The notes under the pieces were generated by a model. It had not been told where the DNA came from, did not search any database, and saw only the letters and a program-made list of their open reading frames with translations. A stretch of 64,000 bases of DNA, from the NCBI GenBank assembly GCA_902800715.1, contig CADCFN010000006.1:1-64000 (forward strand). Reading direction: 5' to 3'. Positions 1 through 7,861 of the stretch are shown piece by piece. A program made the position numbers and the translations under genes. The DNA comes from an uncultured Bacteroidales bacterium. GTDB taxonomy: Bacteria > Bacteroidota > Bacteroidia > Bacteroidales > Muribaculaceae. Each line of letters starts with the position of its first letter. The first letter of the stretch is position 1.

Positions 1-1776
1 GGCGCCGCAACCCTTACACTTGGAGGCTTCAATGCTGTAGGTCACAAGGGCCTTGCACTGCTTAGCGCGGCAGGTGTGCTGTTTCACGTGCTCCACATAC
101 TCGTCCCAGAAGTTGTTGATGGTCGATAACACAGGATTGGGAGAGGTCTGACCCAGACCGCACAGGGCGGTGTCCTTGATGATCTCGCCCAGCTCTTTCA
201 GGCGCTCAAGGTCTTCCATGGTGCCCTTGCCCTCGGTGATGCGGGTAAGGATCTCCAGCATACGCTTGTTACCGATACGGCAGGGCGTACACTTACCACA
301 GCTCTCGTCACAGGTGAACTCGAGGTAGAACTTGGCCACGCTGACCATACAGTCGTCCTCGTCCATGACAATCATACCACCAGAGCCCATCATTGAGCCC
401 GAAGCGGCCAGATGCTCATAGTCGATAGGAGTGTCGAGGTGCTTCTGCGTCAAGCAGCCACCCGAGGGGCCACCAGTCTGCACAGCCTTGAACTCCTTAC
501 CGTTCTTCACGCCACCACCGATGTCGTAAATAATCTCACGCAGGGTGGTACCCATGGGAACCTCAATCAGGCCCACATTATTAATCTTACCTGCCAGTGC
601 GAACACCTTGGTACCCTTGCTCTTCTCGGTACCAATCGAGGCAAACCAGTCAGCGCCCTTGGTCAAGATGATGGGCACGTTGGCGAGGGTCTCGACGTTG
701 TTCACGTTGGTGGGCTTCATGTTATAACCGGCCTCAGCGGGGAAGGGAGGCTTCAAGGTGGGCTCACCACGCTTACCTTCCATCGAGTGGATCAGAGCGG
801 TCTCCTCACCGCAGACAAATGCGCCTGCACCGTAGCGGATCTCGATATCAAAGTCAAAGTCAGTGCCCAGAATATTCTTACCGAGCAGACCGTATTCACG
901 AGCCTGTTGGATGGCAATCTTCAAGCGGTTAACAGCGAGAGGATACTCAGCGCGGATGTAGATAAGGCCCTTGTGGGAGTTGATGCAATAACCGCAGACG
1001 GTCATAGCCTCGATTACCGAGTTGGGGTCACCCTCCATGATGGAGCGGTCCATGAATGCACCGGGGTCACCCTCGTCAGCGTTGCAGACCACATACTTCT
1101 CATCAGCGTCATAGCCACGGGCAAAGCCCCACTTCATACCGGTGGGGAAGCCAGCGCCACCACGACCACGCAGACCCGATGCCTTGATGATTTCAATCAC
1201 CTCTTCGGGGGTCTGGTTGAGCAGCGCGTTAGCGATACCCTGGTAACCATCGCGGGCAATGTACTCCTCGATATTCTCGGGATCAATCAGACCGCAGTTA
1301 CGCAGAGCGATACGCATCTGCTTGCGATAGAAGTCCATGTGCTTGCTGTCGCTCACAGTCTTGTTGGTCTTGGGATCAACATAGAGCAGACGCTCAACAC
1401 GACGACCGCCGATGATGTGCTCCTTCACGATTTCGGCAGCATCCTCGGGCTTCACCTGGGTGTAGAAGGTGTTGTCGGGCATAATCTTCACGATGGGGCC
1501 TTTCTCGCAGAAACCAAAGCAACCCGTGGTGATGACATCAACCTTGTCGGCAATGCCATTCTCCTCGATGATAGCTTTCAGGTTATCTACGATCTTGTGG
1601 CTGTAGGATGCCTTACAACCGGTACCGCCGCAGCAGAGTACTTGCAGATGCTCGGCTCCAGTAGCAAGACCACAACACTGCTCTGACGTCATGTCAGAAC
1701 TTTCCTCGCGCAGCGCTAATGCCTGTTGCGCCCGCTTCCTCAAATTATTGAGGTCGTTAATAGAAAGTATTTTCAC
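1..1776 (-). CDS. hydB: NuoF-like subunit of NAD(P)-linked electron-bifurcating [FeFe]-hydrogenase (HydB/HndC type), 3' end outside window
   Basis: Read by translating the reverse strand: 592 codons are open to the window edge. The N-terminus has a thioredoxin-like [2Fe-2S] domain with cysteines near residues 48-54 (CCGGTGC) and 83-90 (GCFGFCE). A NuoF-type FMN/NADH domain follows (GRGGAGFPTG near 190, NADEGDPGAF just after), then an SLBB region and a [4Fe-4S] motif ESCGKCTPCR near 490. The last visible residues, SKCKGCGA, begin a C-terminal ferredoxin domain that complex I NuoF lacks. This architecture is typical of HydB/HndC, which passes electrons between NAD(H), ferredoxin and the hydrogenase catalytic subunit in the cytoplasm. 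I chose the GTG at 1776 because it gives MKILSINDLNNLRK, resembling the family's N-terminus; the first in-frame ATG (1692) would lose a helix. HydA and HydC would lie beyond the left edge. An NADH-dependent ferredoxin reductase-like role is the alternative. Confidence 0.9.
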   Translation of the reverse strand, partial: MKILSINDLNNLRKRAQQALALREESSDMTSEQCCGLATGAEHLQVLCCGGTGCKASYSHKIVDNLKAIIEENGIADKVDVITTGCFGFCEKGPIVKIMPDNTFYTQVKPEDAAEIVKEHIIGGRRVERLLYVDPKTNKTVSDSKHMDFYRKQMRIALRNCGLIDPENIEEYIARDGYQGIANALLNQTPEEVIEIIKASGLRGRGGAGFPTGMKWGFARGYDADEKYVVCNADEGDPGAFMDRSIMEGDPNSVIEAMTVCGYCINSHKGLIYIRAEYPLAVNRLKIAIQQAREYGLLGKNILGTDFDFDIEIRYGAGAFVCGEETALIHSMEGKRGEPTLKPPFPAEAGYNMKPTNVNNVETLANVPIILTKGADWFASIGTEKSKGTKVFALAGKINNVGLIEVPMGTTLREIIYDIGGGVKNGKEFKAVQTGGPSGGCLTQKHLDTPIDYEHLAASGSMMGSGGMIVMDEDDCMVSVAKFYLEFTCDESCGKCTPCRIGNKRMLEILTRITEGKGTMEDLERLKELGEIIKDTALCGLGQTSPNPVLSTINNFWDEYVEHVKQHTCRAKQCKALVTYSIEASKCKGCGA

Positions 1777-1832
1777 GTTGTAGAAATAATTAGTTATTAG
1801 TTGTAGATTGTTTATGTTCGGCTTTCGAGCCC

Positions 1833-1840
1833 CAAAATTA
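1833..1840 (-). promoter_or_regulatory. -7 element for hydB
   Basis: On the minus strand TAATTTTG matches the Bacteroidetes -7 consensus TAnnTTTG exactly, 57 bases before the GTG start. I see no good TTTG at the -33 position, so this is only a half-match. Confidence 0.4.
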
Positions 1841-1921
1841 CTCCTATTTTTTCAATTACAGAAATATTTCACCAAATAATTATGCAAAACGGTGAAAATA
1901 GTAGTAAAATCAGCAATAACA

Positions 1922-1953
1922 ATGCCGGCATCCTCTCGCGGGGACGCCGGCAT
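1922..1953 (-). terminator. Hairpin terminator after rpsA
   Basis: Perfect 8-bp stem ATGCCGGC/GCCGGCAT with extra pairing inside the loop, 26 bases downstream of the rpsA stop on the minus strand. The following bases are T-rich but not a clean T run. Confidence 0.6.
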
Positions 1954-1978
1954 ACAGTTGATTTCGATTAGGATGTGA

Positions 1979-3685
1979 TTACTCCTCAGTCTTGGGAGTT
2001 TCATCGGCCTTAGGAGCCTCCTCAACGGGGGCCTCAGCCTTGGGCTCTTCAACCTTCTCGGCCTTGGGCTCAGCCTTAGCTTCTGCCTTCTCGAGCTTAG
2101 CCTTGAGGGCAGCCAGACCAGTCACGTCGCCCAGGGTAGTCCTCTCTACCTGAGGAGCTGCGGGAGCAGCCTCGGCGGCGGGCTTGTTGGCGGCAGCCTG
2201 ACGACGGGCCTTGCGGGCCTCGTTGCGCTGCTCATCCTCAAAGATGCGGCTGTGAGACAGGATGATGTGCTTGCTCTCCTTGTTGAAGTCGATCACCTTG
2301 AACATCAGGGTCTCACCCTGCTTGGCGGTGGTACCGTCTTCCTTGGTCAGGTGCTTGGGGGTAGCAAAGCCCTCAACGCCGTAGGGATCCAGACGGATCT
2401 GGCCGCCACGCTCGGTGAGCTCGCTGATGGTACCCTCGTGAACGCTGCCACGGGTAAAGATGGTCTCGTAGGTCTCCCAAGGATTCTCCTCGAGCTGCTT
2501 GTGGCCAAGGCTCAAGCGACGGTTCTCCTTGTCGATGTCTAGAACGACAACGTCGATGGGAGCGTCAACCTTAGTGAACTCGCTCGGGTGTTTGATCTTC
2601 TTGGTCCAGGACAGGTCACTGATGTGGATCAGACCCTCAACGCCCTCTTCCATCTCAACGAAGATACCGAAGTTGGTGAAGTTGCGCACCTTGGCGGTGT
2701 GCTTGCTGCCAACGGGATACTTCTCACCGATGGTGTCCCAAGGATCGTTGGTGAGCTGCTTAACACCAAGCGACATCTTGCGGTCCTCGCGGTCCAGAGC
2801 CAGGATAACGGCCTCGACCTCGTCGCCCACCTTCATGAAGTCCTGGGCGGGACGCAGACGCTGTGACCAGCTCATCTCACTCACGTGAATCAGGCCCTCA
2901 ACACCGGGAGCCACCTCAACAAATGCACCGTAGTCGTACATAACGACAACCTTGCCCTTGATGTGGTCGCCCACCTTGAGGTCGGGATCCAGAGCATCCC
3001 AGGGATGCGGCTGGAGCTGCTTCAGACCCAAAGCGATGCGGTTCTTCTCCTCATTGAAGTCGAGAATAACCACGTTGAGCTTCTGCTCGGGTTGAACGAT
3101 GTCAGCGGGATTGTTAACACGACCCCACGACAGGTCGGTGATGTGAATCAGACCGTCCACGCCACCCAGGTCGATGAACACACCGTAGTTGGTGATGTTC
3201 TTGACGGTACCCTCGAGTACCTGACCCTTCTCGACATTGCGGAAGTCCTGGTTGATCTTCACGATCTTGAACTCCATGGTCTTGTCAACGTAGTCATCAT
3301 AGTTGCGGATGGGGCGTACGTCGATCTGCGAACCGGGCAGGAAGGCCTCGATGCCAAATACATCGACAATCATACCACCCTTGGTGCGGCACTTGATGTA
3401 ACCCTTGATGATCTCGTTGTTCTCAAGCGCTTCGTTAACGCGATCCCAGCTCTTGGCCTGACGAGCCTTACGGTGCGACAGCACGAGCTGACCCTTCTTG
3501 TCCTCACGGTTCTCTACATACACTTCAACAGTGTCACCAACCTTGAGGTCGGGGTTGTAACGGAATTCGCTAACGGGAATGATGCCGTCCGACTTAGCAC
3601 CGATGTTAACCACTACCTCGCGCTTGTTGATCGAGATAACAGTACCTTCGGTCACTTCATCAGAATTTTTTAATTCTTCGCTCAT
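1979..3685 (-). CDS. rpsA: 30S ribosomal protein S1, with an internal deletion
   Basis: 568 aa. Six S1 (OB-fold) repeats are recognisable, with repeated motifs such as YGVFIDLGGVDGLIHITDLSW and FGIFVEMEEGVEGLIHISDL, followed by an Ala/Pro/Glu/Lys-rich tail from about residue 490. S1 binds mRNA leaders on the 30S subunit, which matters in Bacteroidetes where Shine-Dalgarno pairing is little used. Two oddities: the reading runs INQDFRNV directly into EKGQVLEG near residue 150, where Bacteroides S1 as I recall it has about 23 further residues (last strand of domain 2 plus linker helix); and the N-terminus is about 35 residues shorter than the Bacteroides protein. An in-frame TAA lies eight codons upstream of the ATG and the promoter is just beyond it, so the start cannot move outward. 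Confidence 0.95.
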   Translation of the reverse strand: MSEELKNSDEVTEGTVISINKREVVVNIGAKSDGIIPVSEFRYNPDLKVGDTVEVYVENREDKKGQLVLSHRKARQAKSWDRVNEALENNEIIKGYIKCRTKGGMIVDVFGIEAFLPGSQIDVRPIRNYDDYVDKTMEFKIVKINQDFRNVEKGQVLEGTVKNITNYGVFIDLGGVDGLIHITDLSWGRVNNPADIVQPEQKLNVVILDFNEEKNRIALGLKQLQPHPWDALDPDLKVGDHIKGKVVVMYDYGAFVEVAPGVEGLIHVSEMSWSQRLRPAQDFMKVGDEVEAVILALDREDRKMSLGVKQLTNDPWDTIGEKYPVGSKHTAKVRNFTNFGIFVEMEEGVEGLIHISDLSWTKKIKHPSEFTKVDAPIDVVVLDIDKENRRLSLGHKQLEENPWETYETIFTRGSVHEGTISELTERGGQIRLDPYGVEGFATPKHLTKEDGTTAKQGETLMFKVIDFNKESKHIILSHSRIFEDEQRNEARKARRQAAANKPAAEAAPAAPQVERTTLGDVTGLAALKAKLEKAEAKAEPKAEKVEEPKAEAPVEEAPKADETPKTEE

Positions 3686-3717
3686 TTAAATTGTTAATAA
3701 TAAGTTAGTTAAACAGC

Positions 3718-3741
3718 CTTTTCGGACTCGTTCCCGAAAAG
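3718..3741 (-). promoter_or_regulatory. Hairpin in the rpsA 5' leader
   Basis: Perfect 8-bp stem CTTTTCGG/CCGAAAAG with an 8-base loop, immediately downstream of the predicted transcription start and 32 bases before the rpsA ATG. It could stabilise the mRNA or serve in S1 autoregulation; no known leader family is recognised. Confidence 0.4.
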
Positions 3742-3749
3742 CGCGACTG

Positions 3750-3780
3750 CAAAGGTACAACAAAATTCCTGATCCACAAG
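3750..3780 (-). promoter_or_regulatory. rpsA promoter
   Basis: Minus strand: -7 box TACCTTTG at 3757-3750, exact match to TAnnTTTG, and CTTG (one mismatch to TTTG) at 3780-3777 with a 19-base spacer. The predicted start is near 3743, about 58 bases before the rpsA ATG. Confidence 0.65.
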
Positions 3781-3825
3781 CAAAAACGCCACAAAAAATC
3801 CACTTAACAACTGAAAAATCTGAAA

Positions 3826-4533
3826 TTCCAGCTCAACCTGCAGCCCCGTCACCTCGCTCGCCGTGTAGGCCGTCGTCGCTCCCAACCTTCTTGCCTCGTC
3901 AGTCAAGCCCGCAATACCAGCCTTCGTCAATCCCAGCACCCCGGCCAACTTGCTGTTCGCCTTCTCAAAGTCAATGATCACATTAACCCCCTCACGGAAC
4001 CCGTTCAGCACCACACTCAGCAACTGATTGCCAATCCCCATAAAGAAACCCTGGATGACATGCTTCATCTTCGAGAAAGACATCAGTGTGCCAAGGAATC
4101 CTCTAGATGCACCAGTCGCTCGCATGTATGCACGTTGGGTTTCGTCAATCTCACGAGACAATTCCTTGTACCGTTTAGGATCAATAGCCTTTGATGTGCT
4201 GTTCAGTTCATTACGCAATTCCTTTAACTGCTTTTTCAGTTGATTCGCCGTTTTTTGGCTTGTATCCAGTCGGCTCTCCAACAGCTTCTATTTCTCGTTG
4301 TTCGCCTTGATCTGTTCGCCGTATTCTTTAACAGACTTGCTCAGGTTCTGCCACTCCCTCGTGCCCTTCTTCCCTTCAGCCTCCAGCTTAACCATCGCCT
4401 GGCGTGCCGCGTTCTGCTGACGCTCAAACTCCTTCGTCTGCTCATTAACCTTGTGAATCTCCCTCAATGCCTGGTTAGCATTCAGGCTCATCACCCACTC
4501 AATATAATCCGGTGTCAACCTCGACTTTGCCAT
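3826..4533 (-). pseudogene. Remnant of a phage tail tape-measure protein gene
   Basis: The reading begins MAKSRLTPDYIEWVMSLN at 4533, runs 81 codons with a coiled-coil Lys/Glu/Gln-rich pattern, meets an in-frame TAG at 4290-4288, and resumes in the same frame with KLLESRLDTSQK. It then shows the TP901-like tape-measure core (FEKANSKLAGVLGLTKAGI, then DEARRLGATTAYTASEVTG). Homology stops near 3826; what follows is the rpsA promoter region. Tape-measure proteins usually exceed 700 residues, so only about the first 240 codons remain, with one nonsense mutation. No capsid, portal, terminase or integrase gene is nearby. This is a degraded prophage fragment abutting a housekeeping promoter. Confidence 0.8.
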
Positions 4534-4595
4534 AATTCTCTTTTTTTATGGCAAAGTTATGGGGTGTGGTTCAATGCAGAAAGGACTAAAATTAA

Positions 4596-4618
4596 CAAGG
4601 TCCTCGTCGAGAACCTTG
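4596..4618 (-). terminator. Hairpin downstream of the 109-aa membrane protein gene
   Basis: CAAGGT(t)CTCG-a-CGAG(g)ACCTTG on the minus strand: near-perfect stem with one mismatch, followed by TTAATTTTAG. It lies between the stop at 4644 and the start of the tape-measure remnant. Confidence 0.5.
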
Positions 4619-4643
4619 CTTGTAATTATTTTTGAATAGTTTA

Positions 4644-4973
4644 TTACATCATGATGCCAGGACAACCAGTGTCTTCGTATTGGTCTTTTGGTACCCTTAA
4701 TAAATCGTCGGGCAGCTCAACACCCTTATATTTCCTGTCCAGTTCCTCATAGAGTTGACGAATGCGTTCCTCCTCCTCGCGCTCGGCCTTGGCCTTCAGC
4801 ACCCTCCACCGCTTCGAGAAGATCATCATCAGTTCAGGAGACAGGTAAACGACCATTCCGGCACACAGCAGCCCAACTTCCCAGTTGACCAGAAACCACA
4901 ACAGCGCCATGACCAGTAAAGCCACGGGAGCCAAGATTAATCGGCTAGTAGTGTTATTTGTGTTCAGTTTCAT
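4644..4973 (-). CDS. Small membrane protein of unknown function (prophage-associated?)
   Basis: 109 aa, not recognised. The N-terminus is polar, followed by two closely spaced hydrophobic segments (about residues 12-28 and 32-50) and a charged cytoplasmic helix rich in Lys/Glu/Arg (KAKAEREEEERIRQLYEEL). It ends in a short tail with one cysteine. It lies directly upstream of the tape-measure remnant in the same orientation and may be a leftover of the same prophage; this rests on position only. Confidence 0.5.
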   Translation of the reverse strand: MKLNTNNTTSRLILAPVALLVMALLWFLVNWEVGLLCAGMVVYLSPELMMIFSKRWRVLKAKAEREEEERIRQLYEELDRKYKGVELPDDLLRVPKDQYEDTGCPGIMM

Positions 4974-5020
4974 CGTTCCGTCTCCTTTCTATCCTTTAGA
5001 CTCACAAAACCCCGTTTCGT

Positions 5021-5158
5021 TTACTTCAACTCCACCGTCACCGGTTTCCCGCAATGAGGACACACCACCGTCGTGCTACCGTCACCCTCATCCTTAATAA
5101 AGTCGCCCACCTCGCAACCGATGATTTCAGCGATATCTTTCAATGTGTTTACTGTCAT
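5021..5158 (-). CDS. Short protein with zinc-ribbon-like tail; probable fragment of an XRE-type regulator
   Basis: 45 codons from ATG 5158 to TAA 5021. The first half (TVNTLKDIAEIIGCEVGDFI) resembles the last helix of XRE/Cro-type helix-turn-helix domains; the second half has a single CPHCGK knuckle. Prevotella-type XRE regulators often end in such a Cys-pair tail, but the DNA-binding helices expected upstream are absent: the upstream in-frame sequence does not look like an HTH and runs into the 250-bp repeat. It may be a truncated relic. Confidence 0.35.
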   Translation of the reverse strand: MTVNTLKDIAEIIGCEVGDFIKDEGDGSTTVVCPHCGKPVTVELK

Positions 5159-5231
5159 TGTTGTCCGGGGAAAAACGCCAAGGTTCCCTTAGCGTCTCAA
5201 TATCAATGCCGTTATGGCGTTTTCGCGTGCA

Positions 5232-5486
5232 GGGGGCTTACCTTGAAGCCCGTTAGGGCTGGTCAGGGTATAGGCAGGGGTGTAGCGCAGCGGAACCCCT
5301 GTAAAAGGAAATCCCAATCATCAATTAACCCCGTTAGGGGTGACAGATTGTGTGTCAATAACTTACTGCCGCCCCGATGGGGCTAATACCAGTGCTGTCT
5401 ACTATTGCAGGGGTTTCACTCGGCTTCGCCTCGTTACACCCCTGCCTATGCCCTGGCCGCTCCTAACGGAGCTTTCTCCGGACATC
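5232..5486 (+). repeat. Structured 250-bp repeat, copy A
   Basis: This segment matches the reverse complement of 55829-56080 along its length. In order it contains hairpins AGCCC/GGGCT, AGGGGT/ACCCCT, ACCCC/GGGGT, GCCCC/GGGGC, CAGGGGT/ACCCCTG and GCTCC/GGAGC. The two sides also form a long near-perfect inverted repeat (GGTCAGGGTATAGGCAGGGG at 5261-5280 against CCCCTGCCTATGCCCTGGCC near 5439-5458). It has no open reading frame of note and sits between decayed genes. It resembles a REP/BIME- or MITE-like element. Confidence 0.75.
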
Positions 5487-5555
5487 AATAGTTTACTGTT
5501 GGATTTCCCGTGATGGCAAGATTAAGGTAAAAAGGGACGGTTCTTGAGAGAGAAA

Positions 5556-5587
5556 TGCCCGGGGGCTCCTAATTGAGTCCTCGGGCA
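5556..5587 (-). terminator. Hairpin downstream of the broken surface-protein gene
   Basis: TGCCCG...CGGGCA stem with inner GAG/CTC pairing; on the minus strand it is followed by a pyrimidine-rich TTTCTCTCTC. It lies about 60 bases beyond the stop at 5645. Confidence 0.5.
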
Positions 5588-5644
5588 CGAAATATTAACT
5601 TTTAAAACACTAACGGCTATCTATAGCTTATAGCCTTCTATTTT

Positions 5645-7035
5645 TTACTTGATAACCTTGGTGGTAGAGCGGGTGCCGTCGGTGTAGGTGGTTACCTGGA
5701 TGGTCAAGCCATTGGGCTGTGCCATCTCCTGACCAGCGATGTTATAGTAGCGCACGTCAGCTACCTGCTTGCCTGCATTGAGTTCATCAACATTACTGGG
5801 GTTGGGATAAACCTCAAGATAAACGATGTCGCTGGCATTCTTTTCACGGCCGATGGTGTAGAACACCTGGATGCCCACTTGATGGGTGAACAACGGTGCC
5901 TCATCGTAATAGAGGTAAGCACCATAGGAAGAGAGATTCCAGCTGTTGTAGAAGACTGACGAGGGAATCTCGGTCACGTCTTCGGTCAACTCGTCGGGGA
6001 AGTCACTTGCCCTAAAGGTGTAAATCTGATCATCGTCGGTGTAAATACTGTAGCTCAGGTAGTACGGGTCAATATAGTTACCATCGATGTCGGTCGTCGG
6101 CAGATTGAAATAGAAGCTGCCATAGTTGTTGCCATACTCGCCGTAATCATACCATGCGGTGGCCTCGGGGTTGGCTGGAATGGCGGGTTGGAGGTCACCG
6201 GCATTGATGTAGACGATGTCACTTGCGTTCTTATCGTTGCCAACGGTGTAATATACCTGAATGCTGATACGGTGCTCAAAGATGGGGTCATCGCTGTGGT
6301 TGGTGCGGTAGAAGGTCACCTGGGTGGCGTGAAACCCCAGTAGTTGGACCACAAGGAGTAAGGCACCTCGGTGATATCCTCATTGATGCTGCCATAGGAC
6401 TCGGCATCAAAGGTGATGATTTGGTCGTCATCGACAAAGATGCTGTAGCTGATGAATTCCTGCTCGATGACTCTGCCATCGACATCGGTAGTGGGCAGCT
6501 CGAAGCCGAAAACGGTCGTACCGTCGGTGAATCCCCTATCCTGCCACGTCAACTTAGTGGGGTTGGCGGGAACGGCAGGCTCGAGGTTCAGCACGGTGCC
6601 GTAGGGCACATTGGAATCAGCATACTCCAAGCAGGTCATGTTGGAGCCATCGCTGAAGTGACCAATCATACCTGTGGCGTTGTAGAGGTCGGGGAATCCA
6701 GCATTGGGATCACCCTCACAACCGAGCAGATAGAGGTTATCACCATCAATCTTGAATTGAATTGCATCGACGTCGTCGAGGAAGTACTCATACATATAAT
6801 AACCATCGGCATCCTGATAAAGGATGCTGTGGCCCCACAGCAACTGAACACCGAGGTCGGCGTCCTCGCTGTACATCAGATACTGGCCAATAGGCACACT
6901 GATGATACCGGTCTCGGGGTCGAAGTCACCCCAAACCCAGGTTTTGTAGGACTCTATTTTGACGTTATTGCTTTTTGTTCTTGCATCGACATTGCAGCAA
7001 TCAGTATTTTTGCAAAAATCGCCAGAAATTAGCCT
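5645..7035 (-). pseudogene. Broken surface or secreted protein gene with internal repeats
   Basis: Two overlapping frames together encode one protein. The upstream frame (7035 to 6316) carries KIESYKTWVWGDFDPETG and a first unit ending EVPYSLWSNYWGF; the downstream frame (6352 to 5645) continues HATQVTFYRTNHSDDPIFEH and contains the next units. The repeat (ENITEVP...SLWSN / DVTEIPSSVFYNSWNLSSYG) shows both parts belong together, with a one-base shift near 6330-6340 next to a GGGG/TTT run. The C-terminus (ADVRYYNIAGQEM...STTKVIK) resembles the short sorting-like tails of Bacteroidales secreted proteins. No start codon or signal peptide is found before the in-frame TAA at 7038, so the 5' end is missing as well. 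The frameshift could be a sequencing error; loss of the 5' end argues for real decay. Confidence 0.65.
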
Positions 7036-7145
7036 TTAACTCATCGTTAACATTCCCGCGACCCCCATCTGCGAGATGGACTCAGTTGTAGTCGTCCATC
7101 TATCAACAAGTTACAAAAAACGCCCTTCAAAGTGCAATATCGCTT

Positions 7146-7176
7146 TTTGTCAACTGAAAACTTTGCACTACCTTTG
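7146..7176 (+). promoter_or_regulatory. Promoter for the 5-formyl-THF cyclo-ligase gene
   Basis: TTTG at 7146-7149, a 19-base spacer and TACCTTTG at 7169-7176: a full match to the Bacteroidetes promoter consensus. The ATG is at 7215, giving a leader of about 30 bases. Confidence 0.8.
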
Positions 7177-7214
7177 CCCGTCACAACACGAATACTAAAA
7201 CAAGACAATAAATA

Positions 7215-7787
7215 ATGACAAAAAAGGAATTAAGGCAACAAATCAAGCAGTTAAAGTCGATGACTCCAGTAGCCGTCAAGGAGGTTGAGGCCGAAATGGT
7301 GTTTAAAACAATCAAAGCGATGCCCGTGTGGCAACAGGCACAACACATCCTGTGCTACTGGTCGCTGCCCGACGAACTGCCCACCCACGAGACTGTAAAC
7401 AAGTGGCTTGCTGACGGCAAAAACATCTATCTGCCCCGCGTCAAGGGTGATGACCTGGAGATTGTGCCCTATCACGGTGCCCAAAGCCTGGACGACAACA
7501 ACAAGTTCCACATCGGTGAGCCTGTGGGCGATGCCGTTGACGCCTCTTGTCTCGAACTCATTATCGTGCCCGCTGTAGCGCTCGATGCGCAACGCAACCG
7601 TCTGGGCCGCGGCAAGGGCTTCTATGACCGCCTGTTGGGAAGCACATCCTGCCCGACCATCGGCGTGGTGTGCGACTTCCAGCTCGTCGATGAGGTGCCC
7701 GTTGAGCCCCACGACCGCCCGTTGGACTGCATCGTCACCAGCGACACGGTCATCTGCGACGACGAGAAAAAGTCGCTGTTCGGCTGA
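7215..7787 (+). CDS. 5-formyltetrahydrofolate cyclo-ligase
   Basis: 190 aa, the usual length. The enzyme converts 5-formyl-THF to 5,10-methenyl-THF using ATP, in the cytoplasm, for one-carbon metabolism. The substrate-loop residues DELPT lie near 53-57 and the family signature LGRGKGFYDRLL near 131-142, preceded by the hydrophobic strand ELIIVPAVALD. The ATG follows a consensus promoter at 7146-7176. The M16 protease gene follows after 74 bases and may be co-transcribed. Confidence 0.93.
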   Translation: MTKKELRQQIKQLKSMTPVAVKEVEAEMVFKTIKAMPVWQQAQHILCYWSLPDELPTHETVNKWLADGKNIYLPRVKGDDLEIVPYHGAQSLDDNNKFHIGEPVGDAVDASCLELIIVPAVALDAQRNRLGRGKGFYDRLLGSTSCPTIGVVCDFQLVDEVPVEPHDRPLDCIVTSDTVICDDEKKSLFG

Positions 7788-7861
7788 TACGTTTTTTTCA
7801 CGCTAAGACGCGAAGGCGCTAAGTTTTTGATGTAGCATCAGTGCAGTTAATTCAAAAAAAC

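Noticed and set aside
412-1686. 424-codon plus-strand open frame
   Set aside because: Lies opposite the hydrogenase subunit gene, which has unmistakable Fe-S and NADH motifs.
1-1776. Complex I NuoF
   Set aside because: Fused thioredoxin-like domain and C-terminal ferredoxin motif indicate a HydB/HndC type; no nuo genes adjoin.
5232-5486. Insertion sequence
   Set aside because: No transposase frame; length and hairpins fit a non-autonomous repeat.
7841-7861. GTG start for the M16 protease
   Set aside because: The ATG at 7862 leads directly into a typical signal peptide.
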